Shown one piece after another: positions 47,216 through 59,499 of a stretch of DNA of 64,000 bases. Position numbers and translations under genes: made by a program. The stretch covers positions 2,976,001 through 3,040,000 of the forward strand of contig NC_133295.1 in the NCBI RefSeq assembly GCF_005239225.2, written 5' to 3'. Every line of letters starts with the position of its first letter. Within the stretch, counting starts at the first letter, position 1. A model generated the notes under the pieces. The model did not search any database and was not told where the DNA came from. It worked only from the letters and a program-made list of their open reading frames with translations. The DNA is from Populus alba. Its lineage: Eukaryota > Streptophyta > Magnoliopsida > Malpighiales > Salicaceae.

Positions 47216-48420
47216 TGATAAATTTAGTGTTTTCTTTATTCACTGTATTCAATATATTCTTCTTTCAGTTACAATGCTTGCCTCTATATATAGCAGCAGA
47301 AGCAGTTTATTTACATAAGAATTTTACTAACCAGTTTGTTTGCTGGAAAGTAGTTTTCTTTTGGAAAGTGAATTCCGGGGAAAGTGAATTTCAAGAAAGT
47401 ATTTTCCGATGTTTGGTAGTGTAATGGAAAATAAGTTGGAAAACATTTTCTAGTGTTTGGTTATATCATGGAAAATGAGCTAGAAAATAACTTATTAATA
47501 TTTTATTTTTCTCAAGTTTATTAAAATAATTAGGAACAAATCTTACAAATTAAAAAGTTGAATGAGAATGAAATTAAAAAAATATATAATTTCATAAATT
47601 ATCTCAAATAAAATAAATAATAATCAAAATAATAGAGATCAAATCTAAAAAATTAAAAAAAAAATGAAAGATGAAGAAATTAAAATAATAATAATCAACA
47701 TTTCATAAATTATTTCAAATAAAATAAGTAACAATAAAAAAAAAATGAAGACCAAATTTGATAGATAAAAAAAATTCAATAAAAAAAATGATAAGGAAAA
47801 GGCAAATAGCAATTATAAAAATAAAGACCAAAGTTATTATAAAAATTAAATTTTAAGAGATGGAATTGAAAAATAAATATTTAAAACAAAATATATATAG
47901 CAATTAAAAGTTTGAGGATCAAATTTGATATAATCAGCAAATAATGACATTTCTAAATTTTTCACAACTTCCGGAAAGTGTTTTCGTCCTAAATTTTTCA
48001 GGAAAACACTTTCCTGAAAACTAAGCTAAATTTTCCTTTTACTAGAAAGTGTTTTCCGTTAACCGGAAAATGTTTTCCGTTGACTAAAAAATATTTTCCG
48101 TTAACTAATTTTTTTAATGGCAAACAAACACAAGAAAGTTTGGAAAGTGGTTTTCTGGAAACTACTTTCCGATAAATAAACATGGCATAACTAATCTATC
48201 CTTTAACCTTACGGATAGATTCCAATTAGTACGGATGGATTCTAACTGACTAACACTAGTTGAATCTAAATTATAACAACCGGGAAGAAATATATAAAAG
48301 ATAGTAGAGTCCTGCAGGTATTGCCCACTGTTCGTCTCTCGACTGGAAGAGAAAGAAGCATAGGCCTGAATATTTTGAATCTTCAACAAGCACAACTAGG
48401 ATACTGATTGGTACAAGATG
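47216..48420 (-). repeat. Copia-2 5' LTR, split by a TIR element
   Basis: The LTR starts (plus-strand view) at 47216 and continues to about 47330. It resumes at about 48186 with ACTAATCTATCC and carries a TATATAAAAG box on the plus strand near 48290. The outer boundary is uncertain because no second LTR is available for comparison; 48420 is an estimate. Confidence 0.55.
47330..48187. mobile_element. TIR element inside the Copia-2 LTR
   Basis: The ends are inverted repeats: GTTTGCTGGAAAGTAGTTTTC on the left and GAAACTACTTTCCGATAAAT on the right. Inside the right end, a ~22-bp unit like GTGTTTTCCGTTAACCGGAAAAT repeats three times, giving a repetitive minus-strand open frame at 47998-48183. The middle (47480-47940) is AT-rich with no transposase. 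Exact edges and the target duplication (ACTAA-like on both sides) are not certain. Confidence 0.6.
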
Positions 48421-48429
48421 TAAGGACTC

Positions 48430-49000
48430 CCTAGTGGCAGTCATGGTTGATGAGATTCAGCATAGGTTATTCATTGCGGGAAAAAAAAACCCTAGAACTC
48501 CACGACCTAAAAAAAGATCGTTACTTTATGGAAAGGGTTATTCAAATCAAAGAATAGATGATGAGGTGGACGGTGACAACAATGCAAGTTGTTATGTGGT
48601 ATCTGAATTAGGTGATGGACCGATGATGTGGAACTTTTTTTCGGGAGTATGACCATCCAGGCAGGAAGAGAGTTTTTCTGGAGGATTACGATTACACCAT
48701 GGGAAATCTTGGCGTATCCGGAGACAGAGGGATATGGAAATCAGAGTTATTGTTGTGGTTCATAGTGATCCAGTTGATAAGTCTTTTCCTTGGTGTCAAC
48801 CTGCAGATGCATTAGGTGATGGGCTTCACGTGTCCTGAACACTCTATTGCTCTCTAATGAAAATGCAGGAGAAAAAGAAAAGGAAAGCTGCAGTGTGCAA
48901 GCCCAACATGTTATGTTAGAAAACAGAAGGTTGCCGTCCTAGATCCTCAAGGAGAAATAGTAGCTACTGATGGTGAAATTAGTGAGAATTCTATGGGCAG
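48430..49000 (+). pseudogene. Unidentified broken coding stretch
   Basis: An open frame from ATG 48434 or 48443 runs 70 codons (ending at 48652) and is followed by further codon-like sequence in shifted frames. Composition is less AT-rich than its surroundings, and an ACCACACTGCC-tipped MITE follows. I cannot identify a family. It may be a decayed gene or a transposon part. Confidence 0.25.
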
Positions 49001-49119
49001 TGTATTGTGATGGCAAACAACAGAATTTTGTGTTTGTTTCTCTTTGCGAACTGATCTATTTGCAAGGACAAGGTAGAAGTTGCGTTTGTAACTGCGTTTC
49101 ATCAAATTTTGAATATATT

Positions 49120-49278
49120 TTTTTTTTTGCTAAAATTGAGTGCGGTTTGTACTTTTTGGATCGTTTTGATGTACTGATGTCAAAAATGATTTTTAAAAAC
49201 TGAAAAAACATCATTGGCATGTATTTTGGCATGAAAAGCTATTTGAAAAGCAACCGCTACCACACTGCCAAACACGCT
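49120..49278 (-). mobile_element. MITE-like fragment, inverse of the 12757 element
   Basis: Positions 49232-49274 (GAAAAGCTATTTGAAAAGCAACCGC, then ACCACACTGCCAAAC) are the reverse complement of 12760-12805. The preceding ATGTCAAAAATGATTTTTAAAAA matches the family's interior. Confidence 0.6.
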
Positions 49279-49349
49279 CTTTGGCTGTAAGAGTGGAAAT
49301 CTGTGTTCATAACGGCGGTGGGGATTCTTTAGTGGCTGGACATGTTTGG

Positions 49350-51604
49350 TGTCACACGTGTGCGGCAGCGCGACGATCGTCCACCCTCAAGGAAATATCG
49401 GAATATGGATTCCTGGCAAATAGGGAGAGACAAAGAATTCTTGTCTCTACAAGTGAAAATATGGACTGGGAGTCGCCACCTAGTATTTTGGTTACTAGGA
49501 ACCTTAACTGGTCTTTAGAGATCGGGTACGGAGACTGGTTGCGTAAAGGGAAGGTATTAGCACTCCAACTACGCCCTACCTAAGGTAGGCTGCATTGTTT
49601 TAATGTCTGATAAAATCTAAAATCGTGTTGTGGTTTTTTAATTGTTGGTTTGTTTACGGTTTAAGAAAAGTCATCCTCTGTAAGGAGATCCTTATCTTTA
49701 TCGAATTAAATAAAACTAACTATTCGAAGTCGTCAAAAGAAAATATCTTTTTAATATCAGGAATACGATTTACGTATAAATTCATAATCTCTGATACTAA
49801 AATCAACAAAATAAAATTTGTTATTTTTTTGAGATTTTGGCCAATGTTCTCTTGACTTTAATAAACTGGTTATTAAAGCCAAAATGCATGCTAAAATATT
49901 GTTTTTTGACATATGAAAAATACGATATGATTTTTAGATTTGAGACACTTGGTTGTATGCATAAAACATTTTTTTCTCTTTTTCAATTGTTTTTTTTTAT
50001 TATTTTTGTATTTTTGGAAGTTTTGATGAAAATCGGGTATTTTAATATCGGATTTATATTTTTACGATGTAAAAATACTGCCCGATATTAATCAAAATGA
50101 CATAAAAACTACGCGGAAAAATTATAAAATGCTGAAACAAATATTTTTTATTTTTTTCTTTCTGAATGGGCCGTGTGAACAGTACCGTGTGAACAGTATC
50201 GTGGGATGAAAACCGTGTATTTTAATACCGGATTTATATTTTACGACATAAAATACAAACCGATATTAATCAAAATTGATAAAATAAAATGTGCTGGAAA
50301 ATTGTAAAATTCTGAAGAAAAAAATAAAAAAAACTTGCTAATTTTTTTTTAAATGGGCCGGACCCGGCCCATTTCAGTGGGCGGGGCCAGCCCCAGCCCA
50401 AAACTAAATGGGTTGGTTACTGTGTGTACAGTAACCAGCCCTCCATCAGTTGCAGAACGTGAATTAATTCACGTTCTGCATGAAAACAGAGAAGGCAGCT
50501 GCAAAAGGAGAAGGAGATGGGGCAGCGGGAGGTTACCAGCGGTGGCGTCGAGGCGGTGCTACTGGCGGCGGAGGCACGGGGGCCGGCGGGGGCTCTGCAT
50601 TTTCCTTCTCTCTCTCTTCTGTGTTTTTTTCGTTTTCTTCTCTGCTTCTTCTTCTTCTTCTTCTTCTCTGCCCTCTGCTGTGTTCTCTCTCTCTCTCGTC
50701 CTCCTTCCTTTCTTTTTTTTTTTTTCTTCTTCCCCTTCCCCTGTTTTTATAGGCAAAACCAGGAGAGAGGGATGTGTGGGGGCAGCCACTGTGTTGCCGC
50801 CCCTCCACCATCCCTTAATACATGGAAAGCGGGGCAAGTGGGTGTCCCTTTTCGGCGTCTTTTTGAAGTCATTGGGGGGAGGGAAGTTCGGCGAAAAGGG
50901 AGAAGAAAAATCTTCTTCTTCCCCTACCTTGCGCGTCCAGGGGAAGAAGAAGACCTATAGTGCCGTCAAAACGACACCGTTTCGGGCTTTGTTTTTTTTT
51001 ATATATATATAAACAGTGAATGAAACGGCACCGTTTTGGTCAAAACACGCCGTTTCATTTAAAAGGAAAAGGCGTCAAAAGGCGTGATTCAAAGCAGGCC
51101 CTTAATTTGTGCGCGTTGTTCAATTTAGTCCTTGGTCTCGGATTTCTTCAATTAAGTCCCTAATTGGCCATCAAACTTCAATATTTATGCAATTAAGTCC
51201 CTGATTTGACCAAATTAACTCTTAAAAATTATAATTTGACCCTAGAACTTTATTTTCTTCCAATTAAAGCCCAAATTAACTCCAAAATCAATTTTTCTTG
51301 CAATTAAAACCTCTATAAATTCAATTAAACCTTCAATAAAATTTAATTGAGTCCATAAACTTTCTAATTTTTAGACTTTTCTTCTTCAAATTGAATTTTC
51401 TTTATCATCTGGGCTCTCATCAGTCAATGATATATTGTCAAATTTTAATTTTTATATTTTTTGAACATCCTCAATCAGTTTTTTAAGCATTTTTAGGACG
51501 TTTATGGCATATTTTCACTGTTATATTTTTTGATAATATATTTTTTGAATTTGTTTTTGTATTTTATTATTTTTTATGTGGGGACCCAAAAATGAGTTAC
51601 AACA
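49350..51604 (+). mobile_element. Solo LTR, 2255 bp, Gypsy-type
   Basis: The LTR starts TGTCACACGTGTGCGG and ends GAGTTACAACA. It is flanked by a perfect 5-bp target duplication TTTGG (49345-49349 and 51605-51609), with no internal region, which defines a solo LTR left by recombination between two LTRs. Its last ~500 bp match 43330-43899. The GACTGGGAGTCGCCACCTAG stretch near 49465 is a sequence I have seen in large plant LTRs. CT-rich sequence at 50600-50750 creates long spurious frames on both strands. Strand follows the Gypsy LTR at 43899 and is arbitrary. Confidence 0.88.
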
Positions 51605-51609
51605 TTTGG

Positions 51610-52098
51610 TAACAAGTAGCTAGAAAAGAAAAGGGACAGGGACCGAACTCACTAGGTTCTTGAGAAAAGATTTATAAGCCAAACGAACCTTTATGTTGCC
51701 ACCCATCGGTTTATTCAGGTTTTTTTTTTAATTTGGTTTTTTCAATTAAATGTTTTTTTATTTTTTTAATTTAATTAGTTTTTTAGTTTTTTCACTCACC
51801 CATATTATACCAAATGGACCTTGATGTCGCTACCCATTGACCTTACATTCTACACAATTTATACCCCTCAACAATATAGTAAAATAGATTAGGGATGGCT
51901 TCAGCATTCCTAGCATAAGCAACAACACATCTTTCTAACCAACGTAAATTCTCCGCCTTAGCATCATACTGAGGGATGGATTAGTTTTTGCACTGTACAT
52001 TTTGAAATTTACTTATGATGTGAGTTGGCTTTTGTTTGGAGACTACAATGAAATTCTTCATACTGATCAGGAGAGTTGTCATCGTATGAACAGGTCTG
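51610..52098. other. Intergenic, no gene seen
   Basis: AT-rich stretch between the solo LTR and a duplicated SFT2 3'-end fragment. A phrase near 51660-51690 (CCAAACGAACCTTTATGTTGCCACCCAT) recurs in variant form near 51808-51840. Confidence 0.45.
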
Positions 52099-52256
52099 GT
52101 TTGTTTTCTTAGGAGAGTGATAAGCTGAGAGATTCTTGAAGCCTTGGCTGACGGCAGTTTTCTTGCTTTTTCATCTATGAGTTGGTTCTCGAGGATTTTT
52201 TCACTTGACCTCAGAGTTTGCCAATTCTGATTGTTGAATTGACAGCATAACATAGC
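52099..52256 (+). pseudogene. Duplicated 3'UTR fragment of SFT2, upstream of the gene
   Basis: This segment (from AGGAGAGTGATAAGCTGAGA to GAATTGACAGCATAACATA) matches 56992-57134, just after the SFT2 stop codon, in the same orientation. No coding exon is attached. It is probably the last trace of a lost tandem SFT2 copy or of a partial duplication. Confidence 0.75.
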
Positions 52257-52909
52257 TCTTGGTATAGTTTTCAGACTCGGTCTAGTTCAGGTCTGAATCT
52301 AAGACTCTAATTTAACTGATAATTTTCATCCCATATGCTAAAGAAGATGGTAGATTAATAAATCTTTATAGCAGATCATCCTTTGAAAAAAGAAACACAT
52401 TTATTGGTATTTATAAATTATTTTTTGAGTTTTTCTCATCTAAAATCACAGTTATTAATTATATTTAGTTTTTTTTAATTTGATATTTTTAATTATGTTT
52501 ATATAATATCATATTTAAATCTCACGATTAGGAATATAAATGGAATGGTAAAATAAATAAAATAATCATAAATAAAAATTTCAAATCAAAGATATTAGGA
52601 TAATCTTCTTTTTTTAAAAAAAAAAAAATTTCGATGTTAATTGTAATACTTGTATTTATGTGGTCAAGGTTTTAATATTCAGGTTTTCAGGGGGGCTGGT
52701 ATAATTTATTCAAACTCAGCATCTTAACTCCAAATGTCCAAATTAAAGGGACTGGAATGATTCATCGCCTTTCATCGAGGGCTGTTTAATTCTTCATGGA
52801 TTTTTGTTTTTTAATTTTTTTTGTCTTCAGGAGATTTTAGAATGTTGTTAGAAAGAATAAAAAAGATCAAAAGCATTGAAAAAGCTTAAATTTTTACGAA
52901 AAAATACCC

Positions 52910-55900
52910 ATGTGGAAGCTAAATCAGTTCTTATCAGGTGATGATGAGGAGAGAGAAGAGAGTTTCTTGGAAGAAGAATCAGATGGCTTTTGTTCGCTTT
53001 CTCCTACGCAGGTTTGTTTTTCTAACTCCACCTCAAATCTTGTATCTCTCTTGATTATAAAGTTTTCATCTTTTTTATTTTTAATATCCTTTTGGCTATC
53101 TGGGTTTTTGTTTATGCAGAGAATGTATGCATTTGCTGCTTCTTTGGTCGCTGGTTTGGCTCTTATGTTTTTGGCATGTCCACCTTTTGGGTTTGAAGTT
53201 TATCTTTTTGTTTGTTGTTGGATTGTGTTGAAGCATAAAAAGTGTTCTTTATGCGATGTTAGTGATTGAATTTTAATGTTTTTTTGAAAGTGGTAATATG
53301 TATTGAAATTAGCTTTTGAAGAGGAAAAATTGGAAGTAATTGATGGTAGAAATATTCTTGTCTCAAATATTGCAATGAGCTTATAGATTTTCTTCGTCTG
53401 TGTTTATATCCGTGTCTAAGGTTTCAAATTTCTTTCTTTAACTGAATGTCAATAAAACAGTGGAATTGCTTCTGAGGAGTTCATTAAATATTCAACTTTT
53501 GCAGTTTAGTCTAAAGTTGGGTTTTGTAATTCATGCTCTACTAATTTGATGTTGTCAGCTCAATCTGTTTAGACTATTCCAATGGTTTTCAAACTTTTAT
53601 AGGGTAATTCTTTGGCCACTTTATATAGGTGTATTATCTAATACAACTATACAAGGATTACTGTCATCTTGTAGCATGTCTTTTATTAGACTACTTTCCA
53701 TAATACAAGGAACAGTCCCATAGCAAGCTTGGTATTAAACTTTCTTTTTCCCTATCAGGGCATCTAAGAGGGGCAAGTTGTCCGCATCTGCAGATCACAT
53801 TGCCTTTTACATGCTTACACTATATTTACTGCATTTTTTTAACAGGATACCACAAGCACCATTTATATAACTCATGTATCAAATCATCACTCCCGTGGAA
53901 TTATGTTAGTATACCTTTGGTTGGTGGTTGATATATTGTTAGCTCGGGCATATAAACACTGAGGAGCAGTCCTCTAAACTTGCCTCGAGAAGAATATTGG
54001 AATCCTGTCATGTTGGAGATGCTGGAAAGTTTAGAATGCATCTTAGAGGTTAAAAATGATATGTATTTGTACTTTATTAGTGATGAAATTATTTAGTTTG
54101 AGGTTGCAAAGAAATGGGAAGTAAATGAATAGGATATGTATCTGGAGAAAATTTTATCAGGTTCTTTTGCTTGGCTCAGATTGTTAGCATACCTAATTGC
54201 ATAAGAGGTGTTGTATTACCAATATCTGTAAATTTTGTACTCCTAAGTTAACCTTCTTCCTTTTCTTTGAGCATAGAAACTCTATGCATCTTTCATACAT
54301 TCAAGTCCTATGATTACCACTTGATAGCTGTTCTCTTTCGTTTCCTGCTTAAGTAGACATTCAAGTCCCCTTATTACTACTAGATAGCAGTTCCCTTTTG
54401 TTTCCTGCTTAAGTAGGTAAGTTTAGATTAGTTGAGGGAAAGTGTGGGATAATAGAACATTGAGAATCTGAGCATGTTGAAGGAATATACTGATTTTGAG
54501 TCATTAATCCTGTTAGAAAACGTACTAGCGTTTGTGATAATTTATTGTGACATTTTGAATGCTGTATTTCAATGGAAGCATGTGGGCATCTTAAAATTGC
54601 TGATAGCTTTACAAAATCTGTTTGTATTGCAGTCCTTGATTGTGTTTGCCAAGCCCATTAAATTTGCATTATTGTTCACCTTTGGCAATGTGTTGGCAGT
54701 TGGAAGGTAGATTGACATTCTTACTCAATTTAGATTACATTTTAATCTTTTTATTTTAATCTCTCTATTTGCTGGTTTGTTCAGGCACAAGTTTATATTC
54801 AGTCCCCTTGCCACCCTGATTTGTAATATTTCTTTCATACGTGTAAAAACAAAAACACCACTTCTTATTCATCATAGCAAAGGAAGGGCTTCTTTTTTTA
54901 TTTTTGCTTGGCATAACTTCATTTATATTCTTTCTTAGTATAAACACTTTGAATAATCTGGCAAAAACTAGTTAATTTGATCACTTTTGATCTGAGGCTT
55001 TTTGGCACTCCAAGTTGGACTATACCAGCCTACTCAGTCGTGTGTTATTGTGTATTTGGAAGTGAGTTTACATAAGTTAGAGAGCTTTATTGATTCCACA
55101 CAGATAGTATCCCTGAGATCGTCTGTAATTCAGATCAACTGAATTGTTGTCCTTCTTGAGGTCTTTTGGATTCTGAATTTGTTTTGTGTATGGCAGCACA
55201 GCCTTCCTCATTGGACCTGGGCGACAACTAGGCATGATGTTTGACCCTGCCCGAATTTATGCAACAGCTATATACATTGGATGCGTTGTTCTGGCGCTCA
55301 TTTGTGCACTCTTGGTAAGTCAAACAGTTTCAATTCATTATTCAAATATAATAGTAGTGCTCCTCAATGATAGAGAAAACTTGGGAAATTAAAGTGCAGT
55401 GAATCATGATTGTTTTTATGACCTTAGGGTTACTATCCTTGGTTTGTTTTAAATTTTCAATCCCAAACATGAGTATTCTGGATCATGCCATTTTTTTTCA
55501 CTTTCTTGCAATTAAAATGAGAGGTTCTGTTATCCTTAGTTTATGTACTGCAGCATACAAGATAATGTGCATCTAACCATTTTCACCTCAAGTTATTAAA
55601 TTTGGTACTAGAATTCCTTTTGTTAACGATTAAGGTTCTTCTTCACTGCTACCTCAAAGAAAATTGTACTTCTCCTAATTATCTGGTATTTCTGTCATAT
55701 TTTCTCCATTTTCCCCCTTCGTTTCCTTAGCTGTCATTGCATTCTTTTTTATCTACCACAGAAGAATTTACACCATCTTGGCATTTTGATTCTGAGTTGT
55801 GGATTCAAATTTAAATAATGTAGACTTTAGGTATAACTTTCTACCATTGTATCTATTTGCGTTGTTAATTGACCAGAAAGCTTTCTGCTTCATTGACAGA

Positions 55901-56976
55901 CTAAATGAAGCTGAGGATTCCTTTTTACCGGTGCCTGTGAAAAATTGAGATTCCTTGGAATTTTAACCAAGTGGTTAAACTTGAAAACCAATTTCGACTC
56001 TGTTCATGCCTCCTGATGGGCTTCCATTCCCTATGCTTTTATCCTTGTGCTGTCTCTCAGAAGAACTTCTCTCGCTCTCTCACAAATTCACCAAAATTTC
56101 AGAAGAGTTCAAATCATGAAAAGCTTCTAGTTTGAACAGAGCGGTAGACTAAAATGGCCCTGCCATCTCACATCCTGACCCTTGTGAACTTATAGGCTAA
56201 AGCTTCCCCTCCTTCTATTAGAGAAAAAAAATGTTCAAGATCAATTTGGAGAACAAGACATCTCCAAATGGGAATAATTAACAATTTTAAAATATTAGAG
56301 AACTGCAATTGTGTTGAATATCTGACAATAAAACACACCTAAGTCTCCTTTCTCATATATATATAATAAAATAAAATAAAAACTTTCAAATTGTTAGCAG
56401 TTTTAAATCATATTCTTGCTTATTTCATAATCTTAACAAACAGGCATTTCTACAATTTCTTTTCATGTTGCAGATCCATAGCAAGATTTTAACAGTGTTT
56501 GCTATCATATTTCGAGATTTGTGCCCTTATCTGGTAAGTTTGTCTTTCACTTTTGCCCATTTCACCAGTTTTATGGGAAGGCATAAGGACACAAGATTAG
56601 AATTGTACAGTGAAGTCTTGCAATATTGTATATATTACACAATAGTGTTCAGACTATTTGTGATAGAAATTATACAGCACACTCTTTTTGGTTTTTCAGA
56701 GACTACAATACATGGTTCCAGCCATGTACTGTTTCTACTCTAATTTTCCAGACTACAAAATATGATTTTCAGCCTTTTTTCTTATGTATCAGGCAACATC
56801 TCTACAATAGCTTCTCTGAGTTTAACAATAGGAAGTTCTTTTGGCATTTTAAATGCTTTGTTCGCTATACTTATTTGCCCAGTTTGAGCTGTTTCAGGTA
56901 CAGCCTGAGCTATATTCCTTTCGCTCGGAGAATGGTGTCTAATTTGATGATCCGATTATGCGACACTGAGTTATAG
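52910..56976 (+). CDS. SFT2-like vesicle transport membrane protein (about 161 aa, apparent frameshift)
   Basis: Exons: 52910-53011, 53120-53173, 54633-54706, 55197-55314, 56474-56533 and 56898-56976 (stop TAG). The protein starts MWKLNQFLSGDDEEREESFL, an acidic cytosolic head, then has four hydrophobic segments as in the Got1/SFT2 family, which acts in endosome-to-Golgi and Golgi traffic. Motifs FGNVLAVGSTAFLIGPGRQ, FDPARIYATAIYIG and SYIPFARRM fit plant SFT2 proteins. Two oddities: intron 2 seems to use a GC donor (TTTTTG|GCATGT), and exon 5 has one T too many at 56510-56512, which shifts the frame before the WYSLSYIPFARR end. With the extra T the frame ends early in exon 6. Exon 6 is conserved in the expected frame, so I favour a sequence error over a dead gene. 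Confidence 0.85.
54297..54416 (+). repeat. 60-bp tandem duplication in SFT2 intron 2
   Basis: Units 54297-54356 and 54357-54416 each start ACATTCAAGTCC and end TTTCCTGCTTAAGTAG, with a handful of substitutions between them. Confidence 0.88.
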
Positions 56977-56991
56977 CTATTGCAAAGTCCA

Positions 56992-57134
56992 GGAGAGTGA
57001 TAAACTGAGATTCTTGAAGCCTTGGCTGACGGCAGTTTTCTTGTTTTTTTATCTGTGTTGGTTCTCAAGGATTTTTTTTACTTGACCTCAGAGTTTGGCA
57101 GTTCTGATTGTTGAATTGACAGCATAACATAAGC
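56992..57134 (+). other. SFT2 3'UTR segment with a duplicate upstream
   Basis: Follows the stop codon directly and is repeated at 52099-52256, about 4.9 kb upstream. Its position after the stop marks it as the parent copy. Confidence 0.7.
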
Positions 57135-57149
57135 CTTAGGTTTTTCAAC

Positions 57150-58670
57150 TTATTATATATATAAGCTTTTAGAATAAGCTTTTATCTTTTGTTTGTTTAT
57201 AATCTTAAAGGAGATAGACAAGAGAACTAAGAAAATTATATACATCCTTGACCTAGTAAAGAGTAAAGAATGATAAGCAGCCAATATTTTTCTACCATGC
57301 ATTGATTAGACGAGGACTATTCTAACTTTAGTTTTTTGCTCCTCCATGCAGGGATGCAGATAGGGGATTCAAGAGTTGAATTCACAGAGAATATGAGTTT
57401 TTTCTAGTCAAAACGGGAAATGCTCTAACAACTGAAATGGGCCAAAATTATTGAAAGCCCTACTCCATTTAGGCCTGGCAAACAACGTCCCAGTTGAACA
57501 CTAAACCCTAACGTAAAGTATAATACTTCCTCCAAGAGGTTATAAATACGAAATATGGACCATGGAATCTCGCATGCCTCAAAATGGGAAAGACAAAAAG
57601 GCGTCTCATATCAGTTTGCCAGCTCATTAGAGGTTAAAAACGACAAAGACATTTTTCCACATCCACGTTTTAGCCACATGTGTGAAATCGTTAATGGCAG
57701 ATACCTAAAAACAGATTGACTAATGATAGATACCGACCACATGACCTGCATTGGAAAGCCTTAATGATTGATACCGACCACTTGATAGACTGTCTTCAAA
57801 TCTTATTGTACCACAGACAAAACATCTGTCTTTGTCTGCATTTATATGGACCACGACAATATTCCTACCACAGCCTGCATGCAAATTAAAGTCACTGACA
57901 TGCAAATGAAAGCCCTAGCAAATTACGATAATTTCTTATTCTTCCTTGTAACTGTAAACAAAAAATTATAAAATGTAGGTGCACCAGCAACTAAAACTAA
58001 TCAAATATTTCATGCTCAATTCAATATAATTATAAAAAGTTCACAACTTTAGGTGAGATTAAGTGCAGTTTGATTGTAGAAAATATTGCTAAAAACATCA
58101 AGATCATATAACCGTCCTTGTATCATGCCCAAAAAAAAAAACATAAAAAATTCTTATTTCAAAATATTTTTTTTCTAGTGAGAACAAAATGATCTATAAT
58201 TAATTATAAGGTTAGTTTCGATTATATGTAAATTATTAAAGCATAGGATAATAATACAACTATTTAAAGTGAATCCCATGTTCATAATCTATACAGACAA
58301 GAATAAAAGTAATAGGAAATTAGGGGTGGTGGAAAATAGTAATTTAAAAATCATCCGTACCATCCATTCTATAAAATATTTAAAGTATTGAATAAACTAT
58401 ATTTATGTTTCTTTACTTCTCCTTCAGATTCTTTGTATTGAAGCCGTTTAATAATTTACACAAAAAATTCATTGTTGTTATTGGTTTTAATAGTACAGAA
58501 TATATATATAATTCTTTTTTATCAATTAGATGTGTATTGGGTTATAATAGTCATCTCAAATTCCCTAGTCACTCCTTTCATAATATGAACTGGAAACGTA
58601 TTATAATTAGAAAGCTTATATGTTTACTATGGAGGTATCTATTTTAAACATAATAAATTACTTTTATAAC
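57150..58670. other. Intergenic, no gene seen
   Basis: Only short frames without domains. A small duplication, TGAT(A/T)GATACCGACCAC, occurs near 57724 and 57765. From about 57950 the sequence begins to resemble the AT-rich repeats further right. Confidence 0.5.
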
Positions 58671-58675
58671 TTTGA

Positions 58676-59490
58676 TGTGTGGTGTAACACCTTCTCATCA
58701 TATGATTCAATTCAATTTTTTAAACATTTTCTTTTATTATGTATAGAACAAGAGAGAGTAGTTTCATAACTTTGTTAATTTGAATGGGTTTGTTTAGAAT
58801 TAGTTTTTTTTTTCTTATTGTTTATTATGTTGTGTTTGCTAGAAAATAAAATGAAAGTAACATTTCCGAAAACATGTTTGATGAAAGTTAATTTATTAAG
58901 GTATTATTTATTTATTTTTTCCAAACATTAAAGTTAATGAATATATCATATATGAACACTATTTAATTTCCAAATTAAATGCAAATAAATAGTCCTTGTA
59001 TGTATTAATATTGTGTCATATCAATACACCTGGCATGACCAACATGCAAATTAAAGGGAATGATTTGATTGCTTATATAGTCTTGCATATCATACTTTCT
59101 TATAACATGTGGTGCAAATAACATGTTCGTTATTTGCCATATAAATGTTAGTACCATACAACAAGGCTTGAAAGCTACTTCAAGAATTTTAACTTAAAAT
59201 TTAATGAAATTATCTTATCTCAAATGGACAAACATTTATTAATGATGCTCAATTGTCCCATCATGTGATTCATTAGACTTTAAAAGATAAAATTATGTAA
59301 TACTTAAAAACAAGTTGACCCAGACGATGCGAAATATCAACACCATTCATTCTCATATTTAGCGTTTTTTGCAGTAATTTGTTAATAAAAATACATAAAA
59401 TTCTCCTTTTAGATTCTTCATGATCTTTCTAGAATTGATTTAAATTAACTAATTACTATCAATCTCAAACTAATTGATGCAAATTTCATA
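58676..59490 (+). repeat. Diverged copy of the ~1.03-kb right-edge repeat
   Basis: Positions 58918-59340 match 62064-62510 and 63094-63535 in the same order (CATTAAAGTTAATG, TCCTTGTATGTATTAATATTG, CTTATAACATGTGGTGCAAATAACAT, GAAAGCTACTTCAAGAAT). It is more diverged than the copies at the right edge. Another short copy of its first part lies at 60170-60370. Confidence 0.8.
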
Positions 59491-59499
59491 TAACTCAAG

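Noticed and set aside
50353..51012. 219-codon open frame, with several overlapping frames on both strands
   Set aside because: They fall inside the solo LTR and depend on a CT-rich tract. None shows a domain.
53120..53269. Reading through SFT2 exon 2 into the intron as the true C-terminus
   Set aside because: The family frame continues in the downstream exon at 54633; intron translation (ACPPFGFEVYLFVCC) has no family counterpart.
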